DNA from: Amycolatopsis sp. EV170708-02-1
GTDB lineage: Bacteria; Actinomycetota; Actinomycetes; Mycobacteriales; Pseudonocardiaceae
Direction: 5' to 3'
DNA: 64,000 nt
NCBI RefSeq assembly: GCF_022479115.1
Contig: NZ_CP092497.1
Coordinates: 868,001-932,000, forward strand
The notes under the pieces were generated by a model, which searched no databases, was not told the origin of the DNA, and was given only the letters and a program-made list of their open reading frames with translations. The translations under genes were made by a program, and so were the position numbers. Shown here piece after piece: positions 37,207 to 45,100 of this stretch (the stretch's first letter is position 1; each line of letters opens with the position of its first letter).

Positions 37207-38076
37207 TCAGAGGGGCGCCGAGTCATCACGTTTCCCCGGGGAGCGCAGCGCCACCCCGGCGACGACGGCCAGCGTGCCGAGCGCTTCGGGCAGGGCCGGG
37301 ACCTGACGGAGCCAGAGGAAGCCGACCACCCCCGCCGTGACCGGCAGCAACGCGAGCAGCAGCGCGAACCGCGCCTGCCCGGCCTTGCGCAAAACCACCT
37401 GGTCGAGCGCGTACGGCACGACGGTCGAAAGCACACCCACTCCGATGCCGAGCAGCAGCAAACGTGGCGAACCCCACACCGCCCCGGTGCCGAGCGCCAG
37501 CGGCGACAGCACGACGGTGCCGACCGCGAACCCGACGGCCAGCCCGTCGATCCCGTTCCCGGCGACCGCGACCCGCTTCCCGAGCAGGATGTATCCCGCC
37601 CAGGCGGCCGCCGCGCCGAGGGCGAACAGCACGCCGAGCAGGCTGCCTTCGAGCCGGACGTCCGCGATGGCGAGTACGCCGGCCGCCACCAGCACCAGCG
37701 CGAAGACGTCACGACGGGTCCGCGAGCCGAACGCGGCCACCACCACGGGCCCGGCGAACTCGAGCGCGACCGCGGTGCCCAGCGGCAGCCGCGCGATCGC
37801 CTCGTAGAAGAGCACGTTCATCCCGGCGGTGACGACGCCGAAGGCACCCGCGAGCAGGAACGTGCGGCCGGTCCACGCCGAGCGGGGTGGCCTGCGCCAC
37901 GCGAGGAGGACCAACGCCGCCCCGAGACAGCGGAGCCAGGCCACCCCCGCGGGGGAGGCGACCGAAAAGAGACCTACGGCGACGGCCGCACCGGCGTACA
38001 TCGAAATTCCGCTGAGAACGAACAAGATCGGCGACGGCACGCTCGGAAGACGGTTCCGGACGACTGCGATTCCCAC
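37207..38076 (-). CDS. EamA/DMT-family exporter (RhtA-like)
   Basis: A 289-residue membrane protein with ten predicted helices in two EamA repeats, the second starting near GSLLGVLFALGAAAAWAGYI. Family members export amino acids such as threonine or homoserine, or other metabolites. The FYEAIARLPLGTAVALEFAG segment at the repeat centre is typical of RhtA. The substrate is unknown. Upstream, about 38094-38131, there is an imperfect 12-bp inverted repeat of the CGTGGGAAAAGA type, which may be a control site. Confidence 0.85.
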   Translation of the reverse strand: MGIAVVRNRLPSVPSPILFVLSGISMYAGAAVAVGLFSVASPAGVAWLRCLGAALVLLAWRRPPRSAWTGRTFLLAGAFGVVTAGMNVLFYEAIARLPLGTAVALEFAGPVVVAAFGSRTRRDVFALVLVAAGVLAIADVRLEGSLLGVLFALGAAAAWAGYILLGKRVAVAGNGIDGLAVGFAVGTVVLSPLALGTGAVWGSPRLLLLGIGVGVLSTVVPYALDQVVLRKAGQARFALLLALLPVTAGVVGFLWLRQVPALPEALGTLAVVAGVALRSPGKRDDSAPL

Positions 38077-38340
38077 CCCCGCATGGTGCCTGACGTGGGA
38101 AAAGAGCCTTCGGCGGGGAGTCTTCTCCCACGTTGCGTGATTACGCTACGGCATCCGAGGTAATTACCAGTGACAAACGAAACACCCGCACGGGAACACT
38201 TGCGGGCCGCCAAACGTCTGGAAGAGTGGAAGCACGAACACGGCGGGGCCGGGAACGAACGTTGCCGGCATCAGTGCCGAAGTGGTCGTAGCTGGATCGA
38301 TGGCACCGGGCCACCGGTGCCGGGACGGAGGGAGACTCCA

Positions 38341-38520
38341 ATGACTTCACCGACGCTCACCCGCCCCGAACTGACCGCTGCCGACCGATGCGACCGGTGT
38401 GGAGCTGCAGCCCAGGTTCGAGCCATTCTCAGCACCGGTGGCGAGTTGCTCTTCTGTGGTCACCACGCCCGCGCACACGAGACGAAGCTCAAGGAAATGT
38501 CCGCGGACATTCAGCGGTAA
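38341..38520 (+). CDS. Small zinc-ribbon protein (DUF7455-like)
   Basis: 59 residues with DRCDRCGAAAQVRA and LLFCGHHARAHE, a C-X2-C plus C-G-H-H arrangement that should bind one zinc ion. GGAGGGAG stands seven bases before the ATG at 38341. The longer frame from 38170 lies in non-coding sequence and is rejected. Small proteins of this kind are widespread in actinomycetes; the role is unknown. A strong terminator follows. Confidence 0.75.
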   Translation: MTSPTLTRPELTAADRCDRCGAAAQVRAILSTGGELLFCGHHARAHETKLKEMSADIQR

Positions 38521-38540
38521 CCCACCAGTCCACGACCACC

Positions 38541-38585
38541 GGCGGCCGGCTACTCCCCAGGGAGAGAGCCGGCCGCCCTGTTTTT
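38541..38585 (+). terminator. Terminator after the zinc-ribbon gene
   Basis: GGCGGCCGGCT (38541-38551) pairs with AGCCGGCCGCC (38567-38577), an 11-bp perfect stem, then CTG and TTTTT at 38581-38585. The best intrinsic terminator in this part of the window. Confidence 0.92.
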
Positions 38586-38595
38586 GTGGTTCAAA

Positions 38596-38618
38596 AACAT
38601 ACAGACAGCATGTATGTT
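38596..38618. promoter_or_regulatory. Palindromic operator upstream of the hydrolase-TetR operon
   Basis: AACATACA (38596-38603) and TGTATGTT (38611-38618) are perfect 8-bp arms around seven bases. The site ends seven bases before the hydrolase start codon, so a bound repressor would block initiation. The TetR protein encoded by the second gene of the same operon is the likely binder, giving feedback control. This is inferred from position. Confidence 0.7.
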
Positions 38619-38625
38619 AGTTGCC

Positions 38626-39489
38626 ATGACGACCAGCGACCTCCTCGGCGAAGCCCACGTGGTGGATCTCGGCGACGCCCGCATCCGCTACCGCGACCGC
38701 GGCGACGGCCCACCCGTGGTCTTCGTGCACGGACTGCTGACCAACGGCCTGCTCTGGCGCAAGGTGGCGCCCGCCGTCTCCGACGCCGGTTTCCGCTGCC
38801 TGACCCCGGACTGGCCGCTGGGTTCGCACGAGATCCCGGTCCCCCACGCCGACCTGAGCCCGCCCGGCGTCGCGGCGCTCATCGCGCGGTTCCTCGAAGC
38901 GCTCGACCTGACCGGCGTCACCGTGGTCGCGAACGACACCGGCGGCGCGCTGACGCAACTGCTCATGACCACGAGTCCGGAACGGGTGGGCCGGGTCGTG
39001 CTGACCCCGTCGGACTCCTTCGAACGCTTCCTGCCGCCGTTGTTCGCGGGGCTGAGCCCGCTGGCGCGGATCCCCGGTGGCGTCGGGCTGGTGACCGCGG
39101 CGCTGCGCTGGCGGTGGCTGCTGAAGACGACGGACTTCCTCTGGCTGGCCAAGCACCCGGTCCCGGACCACGTCCTCGACGCGTACCTCCTGCCCAGCCG
39201 CCGGAGCGCGGAGATCCGCGACGACCTGCGCCGGTTCACGGCGAGCGTCGACAACCGCTACACCCTCACCGCCGCCGAGCGGCTGCCCGCGTTCACCAAG
39301 CCCGTCCTGCTGGCCTGGGCGCCGGAAGACCGGCACTTCCCGTTGTGGGTGGGCCGCAAGCTCGCCGGGGTCCTGCCGAACGCCGAACTGAAGACGATCG
39401 AGGACTCCTACGCCTTCGTGCCGGAGGACCAGCCGGAGCGGCTGAGCGGCATGATGGTGGAATTCCTGCGTGCCCACGCCACGACGTAG
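38626..39489 (+). CDS. Alpha/beta hydrolase with Asp-type nucleophile elbow
   Basis: A 287-residue hydrolase. The oxyanion motif VVFVHGLLTNG lies near residue 30. The nucleophile elbow reads VVANDTGGALTQLL, with Asp rather than Ser, as in haloalkane dehalogenases and epoxide hydrolases. A later catalytic Asp/Glu is probably in LLAWAPEDRHFPLWVG, which also holds a His. The substrate is unknown, but an Asp nucleophile suggests ester-intermediate chemistry on a halide or epoxide rather than a simple esterase. ATG at 38626 lies next to the operator. The end overlaps the TetR gene by 20 bases. Confidence 0.82.
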   Translation: MTTSDLLGEAHVVDLGDARIRYRDRGDGPPVVFVHGLLTNGLLWRKVAPAVSDAGFRCLTPDWPLGSHEIPVPHADLSPPGVAALIARFLEALDLTGVTVVANDTGGALTQLLMTTSPERVGRVVLTPSDSFERFLPPLFAGLSPLARIPGGVGLVTAALRWRWLLKTTDFLWLAKHPVPDHVLDAYLLPSRRSAEIRDDLRRFTASVDNRYTLTAAERLPAFTKPVLLAWAPEDRHFPLWVGRKLAGVLPNAELKTIEDSYAFVPEDQPERLSGMMVEFLRAHATT

Positions 39490-40078
39490 CCAGACCGAAC
39501 GTTCGCAATCGACGCAGGCCGCGTTGATCACGGCGGCGCGGACGCTGTTCGCCGAACCGGGTTACGCCGCAGTGCCCGCCGACGAGATCGTTCGGTTGGC
39601 CGGCGTCACCCGTGGCGCGCTGTATCACCACTTCGGGGACAAACAGGGGCTGTTCCGTGCCGTGATCGAGCAGATCGAAACGGAGATCACCGAGGAACTC
39701 CAGGCCGTCCGGCTGGCGACGGACGACCCGTGGGCGGGGGCGCTCGGGGTGCTGAGCCGGTTCCTGGACCTGTGCCTGCGGCCCGAGGTGGTGCGGATCG
39801 CGCTCACGGACGCCGTCTCCGTCCTCGGTTGGCAGGAATGGCGGGAGCTGGAGAACCGGTACGGGCTGGGGCTGATCACGGAGATCCTGGAGTCCGCCGC
39901 GGCGGACGGGCTGCTGATCGACGCGCCGATCCCGGAGCTGGCGCAACTGGCGCTGAGCGCCTGCGCGGAGGCGGCGCTGATGATCGCGCACGCCGAAGAC
40001 CGCGAAGCCGCGAAGGAAAAAGCCCTGGCCGCCCTCGTGGCCCTTCTGTCCGGCCTCGTGAGTGGCAAGGACGGTTAG
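39470..40078 (+). CDS. TetR-family regulator of the hydrolase operon
   Basis: A 202-residue TetR protein with the helix-turn-helix ARTLFAEPGYAAVPADEIVR and the recognition segment VTRGALYHHFGDKQGLF. It is translated from a GTG that overlaps the hydrolase gene by 20 bases and probably represses the operon through the palindrome at 38596-38618. The last eight codons (LVSGKDG after Gly) and the TAG stop are encoded by palindrome C, so the element forms the end of the protein. Confidence 0.88.
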   Translation: MPTPRRSQTERSQSTQAALITAARTLFAEPGYAAVPADEIVRLAGVTRGALYHHFGDKQGLFRAVIEQIETEITEELQAVRLATDDPWAGALGVLSRFLDLCLRPEVVRIALTDAVSVLGWQEWRELENRYGLGLITEILESAAADGLLIDAPIPELAQLALSACAEAALMIAHAEDREAAKEKALAALVALLSGLVSGKDG

Positions 40079-40100
40079 AACCGTCCTCGCCACTCACGAG
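40055..40100. repeat. 46-bp palindromic element, copy C
   Basis: The arm CTCGTGAGTGGCAAGGACGG pairs with the second arm except at one position (A against C; G-T on the other strand). It overlaps the end of the TetR gene and ends two bases before the stop of the convergent ROK gene. The AG centre gives TAG, used as the TetR stop. Confidence 0.9.
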
Positions 40101-40102
40101 GT

Positions 40103-41284
40103 CTAGACGGTGTCCAGGATCATCTCGAAGGCCGCTTCAGCGGCACCGAGCAGTTTCACGTCCGCCCCGAGCGCCGAGCTCACGATCTGCGTCCCGCCCA
40201 CGGCCCGGCTGACCAGGCTCCGCCGCCGGACCTCGCCCGCCACCGACTTCACGATCGAATCGGGCAGCACGGTGAGCAGATCGCCCAGCACCACCAGCTG
40301 CGGGCCGAGCAGGTTGACCACGTTCACCAGGCCCAGGGTCAGCCATTCCGCGAACTCCGAGAGCCGTTCTTCGGCCGCACGCGGATCCCGGCCCAGCTCG
40401 CGGAGCTCGAACAGGATCGCCCCGCGCGGGGTGTCCTCGGGCAGGTCGAGCGCGCGGCACAGCGCCGCCTCGCCGACCTCGGTCTCCCAGCAACCGCTGG
40501 ACCCGCAGTAGCAGGGGCGGCCGCCCGGCCGGATCGCCATATGCCCGATCTCGCCGACGTAGCCCGCGCCGCCGCGCAGCGACGAGCCGTCCGCGATGAT
40601 CCCGCCGCCGACACCGACGTCGGCGGAGACGTACACGGCGTCGGAGGAGCCCCGCGCGGCGCCGCGCAGGTGTTCGGCGATGGCGCCGAGTTCGGCGTCG
40701 TTGCCGACCAGGACGGGAATACGCAGCACACCGCCGAGCCGTTCCCCCAGCGCCACGTCGGTCCAGCGCAGGTTGGGCGCCTCGTGGACGTGCCCGTCGG
40801 CCCGGCGGACGACACCGGGCACGGACACGCCCGCGGCGATCGGCTGGACACCCAGGTCACCGGCCAGGACGGTGGTCGACTCGATCACATGCGTGATCAC
40901 CTCGTCGGCCTCCCGCGTCCGGCCGTGCAGGTTCCAGCTGTTGCGCCCGAGGATCTGGCCGCCGAACCCGACCAGCGCGATCGCCACGTGTTCGACCTGG
41001 AGGTCCACCGCGAGCACCACCGCCGCGTGCGGCTGCGGCAGGACCAGGAGCGAGGGACGGCCCGCCCCTCGTCCCGGCCTCGGGACCCGCTCCTCGACGA
41101 CCCCCGCTTCCGCGAGGCCGTCGACGAGGGTCTTGATGGTGCTGCGGTTGAGCCCCAGCTCGGTGGCGAGGGTCGCCCTGGTGCTCGGGCCGCTGACGTG
41201 CAGCAACCGGAGCAAGGTCGTGCGGTTGTGCCTGCGCACCTCGTCTGGTCGTGCAACGGGTGTGCTGGTCACGGGCTTCATCAT
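40103..41284 (-). CDS. ROK-family transcriptional regulator of the sugar ABC operon
   Basis: A 393-residue XylR/NagC-type repressor. An N-terminal winged helix-turn-helix (TRATLATELGLNRSTIKTLV) is followed by a ROK sugar-kinase-like domain from about residue 80. The glycine-rich GVGGGIIADGSSL and the zinc motif GRPCYCGSSGCWETEVG are clear. It should bind a sugar and control the adjacent transporter. It follows the permease gene by 11 bases on the same strand, so it is the last gene of the operon it probably regulates. An operator candidate lies upstream of the first gene (44837-44863). Confidence 0.88.
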   Translation of the reverse strand: MMKPVTSTPVARPDEVRRHNRTTLLRLLHVSGPSTRATLATELGLNRSTIKTLVDGLAEAGVVEERVPRPGRGAGRPSLLVLPQPHAAVVLAVDLQVEHVAIALVGFGGQILGRNSWNLHGRTREADEVITHVIESTTVLAGDLGVQPIAAGVSVPGVVRRADGHVHEAPNLRWTDVALGERLGGVLRIPVLVGNDAELGAIAEHLRGAARGSSDAVYVSADVGVGGGIIADGSSLRGGAGYVGEIGHMAIRPGGRPCYCGSSGCWETEVGEAALCRALDLPEDTPRGAILFELRELGRDPRAAEERLSEFAEWLTLGLVNVVNLLGPQLVVLGDLLTVLPDSIVKSVAGEVRRRSLVSRAVGGTQIVSSALGADVKLLGAAEAAFEMILDTV

Positions 41285-41295
41285 TCCATGCGGAC

Positions 41296-42756
41296 TCAGC
41301 GCGGCGACGCAGCCGCGCGGCGCCGGGACAGCGCGTCCACCGTGGCCGCGAGAAGCAGCACCAGACCGGTGACGATGTTGACCACCGCCGCCGACTGCTT
41401 CAGCAGGCCCAGCGCGTTCTCGACGACCGCCAGCACGAGACCACCGATCACCGCGTCGACGACCCGGCCCTTGCCGCCGAACAGCGACGTACCACCGATG
41501 ACGGCGGCACCGACCGCGAACAACAGCGTGTTGAGGCCACCGGCCTGCGGGTCGACCGAACCGACCTTCGACGAGTAGACGATCGCGCCGACCGCCGCCA
41601 CCGCCGAGCAGATCACGAACACCGAGGCGCGGATCTTCTCGACGTTGATACCGGCGCGGCGGGCCGCCTCGCGGTTGCCACCGACGGCGTAGATGTGGCG
41701 GCCGTACTGCGTGCGGTTGAGCACGTAGGTCCCGAGCACCAGCAGGCCGAGCACGATCGGCACGACGTACGGGACGCCGGAGATCACGATGTTCGGGTTC
41801 GGCGCGCGGTTCAGCGTGAGCAGATAGGTCGCGACCGCGGCGACCACGCCGATCGCGCCGACCTTGAACAGCACCATCGGCGTCGGCTGGGTGACCAGGC
41901 CGCGTTTGAGCCGCGAGAAGTGCTGGCCCAGCGTCACCGCGGCGAAACCACCGGCGGCGATCAGGAACAGGACCCAGCTGCCCACAGTGGACAGATTGCC
42001 GTTGGCGACCTTGAACAGCACGTCCGAGGTGCTGATGCCGAGCGTGCCGCCCTCACCGATGAATTGGAGGATGACACCCTGCCAGGCGAGGAAGAGCGCC
42101 AGCGTCACGACGAACGAGGGCATGCCGATCTTCGAGACGAGGAAGCCGGTGAGGACACCGATCGCGCCACCGACGCTGATCGCGAGGAGCATCTCGATCC
42201 ACGCGTTGGCCGCGGTTCCCGACAGCACGAGCGCGATGGCGAGCACGGCGAACCCGACGCCCGCCCAGATCCGCAGGATCACCCCGAGCAGAGCGGCGAT
42301 CGCGAGGACGACGAGGAACGCGATGAACACGCCGTTCCCCATACCGCCCAACAGGTTTCCGTTGCGCACGTAGTGCATCGCCAGCACCGCGGCGGTGACA
42401 CCGGAGGCCGTACCGGCGGAGAGGTCGATCTCGCCGAGCAGCAGCACGAACACGATGCCCATCGCGATGATCGCCTTGCCGGCGCCCTGTGCCATCAGGT
42501 TCGCGATGTTGTTCATCGTCAGGAAGGTGTCCGACAGCGAGGCGAACACGATCACCAGCACGAGCAGGCCGAGCAGCGCCGGGAGCGAACCCAGCTGTCC
42601 GGCCTTGAGCCGGGAGAAGTAGTCGCCGACGGCTTCGCGCGTCGACATCGATGTCGTGTCGATGCCGAAGTCCGTGATGGCCGCCGACGGGTTGAGCGCG
42701 GCGGCCGCCGACTTGCCCCCCTCCGGCGAGGCGGGCTTTGCAGGTGTCTCAGTCAT
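41296..42756 (-). CDS. Sugar ABC transporter permease (XylH/BPD_transp_2 type)
   Basis: A 486-residue membrane protein with about ten to twelve hydrophobic segments and a cytosolic N-terminus of some 60 residues. GEIDLSAGTASGVTAAVLA is the family signature for permeases of xylose, ribose or galactose importers, and VGGNREAARRAGINVEKIR is the loop that contacts the ATPase. ATG at 42756 is chosen since the longer frame runs through the ATPase gene. It lies between the ATPase gene (23 bases upstream) and the ROK regulator gene. Confidence 0.92.
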   Translation of the reverse strand: MTETPAKPASPEGGKSAAAALNPSAAITDFGIDTTSMSTREAVGDYFSRLKAGQLGSLPALLGLLVLVIVFASLSDTFLTMNNIANLMAQGAGKAIIAMGIVFVLLLGEIDLSAGTASGVTAAVLAMHYVRNGNLLGGMGNGVFIAFLVVLAIAALLGVILRIWAGVGFAVLAIALVLSGTAANAWIEMLLAISVGGAIGVLTGFLVSKIGMPSFVVTLALFLAWQGVILQFIGEGGTLGISTSDVLFKVANGNLSTVGSWVLFLIAAGGFAAVTLGQHFSRLKRGLVTQPTPMVLFKVGAIGVVAAVATYLLTLNRAPNPNIVISGVPYVVPIVLGLLVLGTYVLNRTQYGRHIYAVGGNREAARRAGINVEKIRASVFVICSAVAAVGAIVYSSKVGSVDPQAGGLNTLLFAVGAAVIGGTSLFGGKGRVVDAVIGGLVLAVVENALGLLKQSAAVVNIVTGLVLLLAATVDALSRRRAAASPR

Positions 42757-42779
42757 TTCCGGTTCTTTCTCGCCTCGGG

Positions 42780-43553
42780 TCAGAGGACGGCGGCTTCGGG
42801 GCGGGCAAGGCCGAGGTCGCCGGAGCGACCGGCGGTGATCAGTTCCACGACCTGGCCGTGGGTGACGTCCTTGGTGTGCACCTCGGCGACGAGACGGCCG
42901 AGGTAGAGCACCGCGATCCGGTCGGCGACCTCGAAGACGTCGGCCATGTTGTGGCTGATCAGCACCACACCGAGGCCCTGTTCGGCGAGGCGGCGGACGA
43001 GGTCGAGCACCTGACGGGTCTGCGCGACACCCAGCGCGGCGGTGGGCTCGTCGAGCAGGACGACCTTCGAGTCCCACAGCACGGATTTGGCGATCGCGAC
43101 GGTCTGCCGCTGCCCGCCCGAGAGGGCCGAAACGGGCGTACGGACCGATTTCACGGTGCGGACCGAGAGCGACGCGAGCGTCTCGCGGGCCGCCTTCTCC
43201 ATGCTGGCCTCGTCGAGCAGCCATTTGCTGCCGCGTTCCCGGCCGAGGAACATGTTCTGCACGATGTCGAGGTTCTCGGCCAGCGCGAGGTCCTGGTAGA
43301 CGACCTCGATGCCCAGATCCGCGGCGTCGCGCGGGCCGTGGATGTTCACCTGCTTGCCCTGGAACGTCACCGTTCCCGAGTCGTAGCCGTGGATCCCGGC
43401 GATCGACTTGACCAAAGTGGACTTACCGGCACCGTTGTCGCCGACCAGCGCGGTGACCTCACCGGCCCGCACGTTGAAGTCCACGTCGTGGAGGACGTGG
43501 ACCGGCCCGAAGCTCTTGTTCAGCTGCTTCAGTTCGAGGATGGGTTCACTCAT
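42780..43553 (-). CDS. Sugar ABC transporter ATP-binding protein, single domain
   Basis: A 257-residue ATPase with Walker A GDNGAGKSTLVKSIAG, signature SALSGGQRQTVAIAKS, Walker B VVLLDEPTAAL and the switch His in LISHNMADV. Carbohydrate importers of this class often have a tandem-domain ATPase. Here a single-domain protein presumably works as a homodimer, as in the XylG-like actinomycete systems. ATG at 43553. A stable hairpin separates it from the binding-protein gene upstream. Confidence 0.92.
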   Translation of the reverse strand: MSEPILELKQLNKSFGPVHVLHDVDFNVRAGEVTALVGDNGAGKSTLVKSIAGIHGYDSGTVTFQGKQVNIHGPRDAADLGIEVVYQDLALAENLDIVQNMFLGRERGSKWLLDEASMEKAARETLASLSVRTVKSVRTPVSALSGGQRQTVAIAKSVLWDSKVVLLDEPTAALGVAQTRQVLDLVRRLAEQGLGVVLISHNMADVFEVADRIAVLYLGRLVAEVHTKDVTHGQVVELITAGRSGDLGLARPEAAVL

Positions 43554-43582
43554 GGGGGTTCTCGAATTCTCCCGGCTGGGTA

Positions 43583-43622
43583 CCGGGCCGGTGCGCGCTG
43601 TCGGGAGCACGCACCGGCCCGG
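43583..43622 (-). promoter_or_regulatory. Intercistronic hairpin between binding-protein and ATPase genes
   Basis: Arms 43583-43595 and 43610-43622 are perfect 13-base inverted repeats (CCGGGCCGGTGCG) with a 14-base loop, starting 19 bases after the binding-protein stop. Such hairpins commonly stabilise the upstream mRNA or end part of the transcripts, so more binding protein than transporter is made. That role is inferred. Confidence 0.7.
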
Positions 43623-43640
43623 TCGTCTGGATTTAACGGG

Positions 43641-44774
43641 TCAGGAGATACCGAGCTGCGTGCACGCCGCGGCCAGGTCGCCGCCGCAGATCTCGGCGGC
43701 CTTGACGTAGCCCTGCGTCACGACCTCCTTGACACCGTCCTTGGTGGTCAGCTTCGGCTCGAGGAGCACGGACTTGACCTCGCGGTTGCCCTTCGGGTCC
43801 TTCGCCTTGCCGGTGGCCAGCGCGTCGGCGCCCGCCTTGTCGCCCTTGGCCAGCAGGACGGCGAGCTTCGCCGCGGCCTCGGCCTCTTCCTTGATGGGCT
43901 TGAAGACCGTCATGTACTGGTCGCCGCGCAGGATCGCCATGAGGCCGTCCGCGGTGGCGTCCTGGCCGGTGACCGGGACCTTGCCGTTGAGGCCGTTCTT
44001 CTTCAGCACGGTGATGACCGCGCCGGCGAGACCGTCGTTCGCGGCGACGACGCCGTCGACCTTGCCCTTGTTGTCGGTCAGGATCTGCTCGAAGGTCTGG
44101 CCGCCCTTCTGGTTGTCCCAGTTGTCGATGGCCTGCTCGCGCACGAGCTTCAGGTCACCGGCGGCGAACTTCGGCTGCAGGACGGACTTCTGGCCGTTGG
44201 CGAACAGCGTCGCGTTGTTGTCGGTCGGGGCACCCTCGATCATGACGACCTCGGCGCCCTTCTTGTCCTTCAGCGCGTCGGCGAGGCCCTGGCCCTGGAG
44301 CTGGCCGACCTTCTCGTTGTCGAACGAGACGTAGTAGTCGGAGCTGCCGCCGAGGTTGAGGCGGTCGTAGTCGATCGTCGGGATGCCCGCGGCCTGCGCC
44401 TTGCGGGCGACCGCCGCGCCGACCTCGCCGTTGATGGCGGCGATGATGAGGACCTTGACGTTCTGCGCGATCATGCCGTCGGCCAGGGTGGTGAACTTCT
44501 GGACGTCGCCCTGGGCGTTCTGGACGTCGGCGTCGAAGCCCGCGTCCTTGAGCGCCTTGGTCAGGAACGGCTTGTCGAAGGCTTCCCAGCGCGCGGAGGT
44601 GGCGGTCTCCGGCAGGATGACGCCGACCTTGCCACCGGCGGCGGCACCGCCCGGGGCGGGCGCGGACTGCGAGGAGTTGCCGCTGCCCGAGTCGGCGGTG
44701 TTGGCGCCACAGGCGGAGAGCACCAGGCCGGCGCCCACCGTCGCGGCGAGGAGGGTAAGGGTTCTGCTGCGCAT
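43641..44774 (-). CDS. Sugar-binding lipoprotein of the ABC importer (XylF-like)
   Basis: A 377-residue periplasmic-binding-protein type lipoprotein. A signal peptide ends in the lipobox LSAC with the lipidated Cys22, followed by a Ser/Gly/Ala linker. The type I binding fold begins KVGVILPETATSARW, and VDGVVAANDGLAGAVITVLK is the usual sugar-binding domain segment. D-xylose or a similar monosaccharide is likely. ATG at 44774 follows GAAGGACAGAGG. It is the first gene of a four-gene operon (binding protein, ATPase, permease, ROK regulator). Confidence 0.92.
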   Translation of the reverse strand: MRSRTLTLLAATVGAGLVLSACGANTADSGSGNSSQSAPAPGGAAAGGKVGVILPETATSARWEAFDKPFLTKALKDAGFDADVQNAQGDVQKFTTLADGMIAQNVKVLIIAAINGEVGAAVARKAQAAGIPTIDYDRLNLGGSSDYYVSFDNEKVGQLQGQGLADALKDKKGAEVVMIEGAPTDNNATLFANGQKSVLQPKFAAGDLKLVREQAIDNWDNQKGGQTFEQILTDNKGKVDGVVAANDGLAGAVITVLKKNGLNGKVPVTGQDATADGLMAILRGDQYMTVFKPIKEEAEAAAKLAVLLAKGDKAGADALATGKAKDPKGNREVKSVLLEPKLTTKDGVKEVVTQGYVKAAEICGGDLAAACTQLGIS

Positions 44775-44836
44775 CCTCTGTCCTTCCGGATCTTGCTCGC
44801 GGGCGGCGATCCCCGGAGGACCGGTCGCACCATCGC

Positions 44837-44863
44837 GCATATGTTGTGGGCGACAACATATGC
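44837..44863. promoter_or_regulatory. Probable ROK-regulator operator upstream of the sugar operon
   Basis: GCATATGTTGT and ACAACATATGC are perfect 11-bp arms around GGGCG, centred about 76 bases before the binding-protein start. This is the only A/T-rich palindrome in the 326-base gap and fits the size of NagC/XylR-type sites. Assignment to the operon's own ROK protein is inferred. Confidence 0.72.
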
Positions 44864-45032
44864 CGCCGAACGTGTTTCGCGGAAGACGGCTGAATCGATT
44901 AAGCCGCATCAAATGGACACGGTTTGGCAACGTGGCCGTAGCAAGACGTACGAAGTCTAGGTGCGCTGACGGTGTGACCGCCACCACTCACTGAGCGTGA
45001 ACAGCGCGGCTCCGGTTCCCCGCCCCCGAACG

Positions 45033-45083
45033 CTATGAACGGTCCGTTCCTTGCAAATTTTGCAAGGAACGGACCGTTCATAG
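45033..45083. repeat. 51-bp perfect palindrome
   Basis: Arms 45033-45057 and 45059-45083 (CTATGAACGGTCCGTTCCTT then GCAAA) pair perfectly around a single T. It lies 17 bases downstream of the helicase stop, in the gap between the helicase gene and the upstream region of the sugar operon. It probably terminates the helicase transcript. Frames that open in it on both strands are by-products of the palindrome. Confidence 0.88.
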
Positions 45084-45100
45084 TGCTTGCCAGGGGGCAG

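Noticed and set aside
38170..38340. An upstream start for the small zinc-ribbon gene
   Set aside because: The added residues lack coding character, and a strong ribosome site precedes the ATG at 38341.
41251..42906. A 551-codon plus-strand frame opposite the sugar permease
   Set aside because: Antisense to a clear membrane permease; low-complexity Asp/Arg/His content marks it as a shadow.
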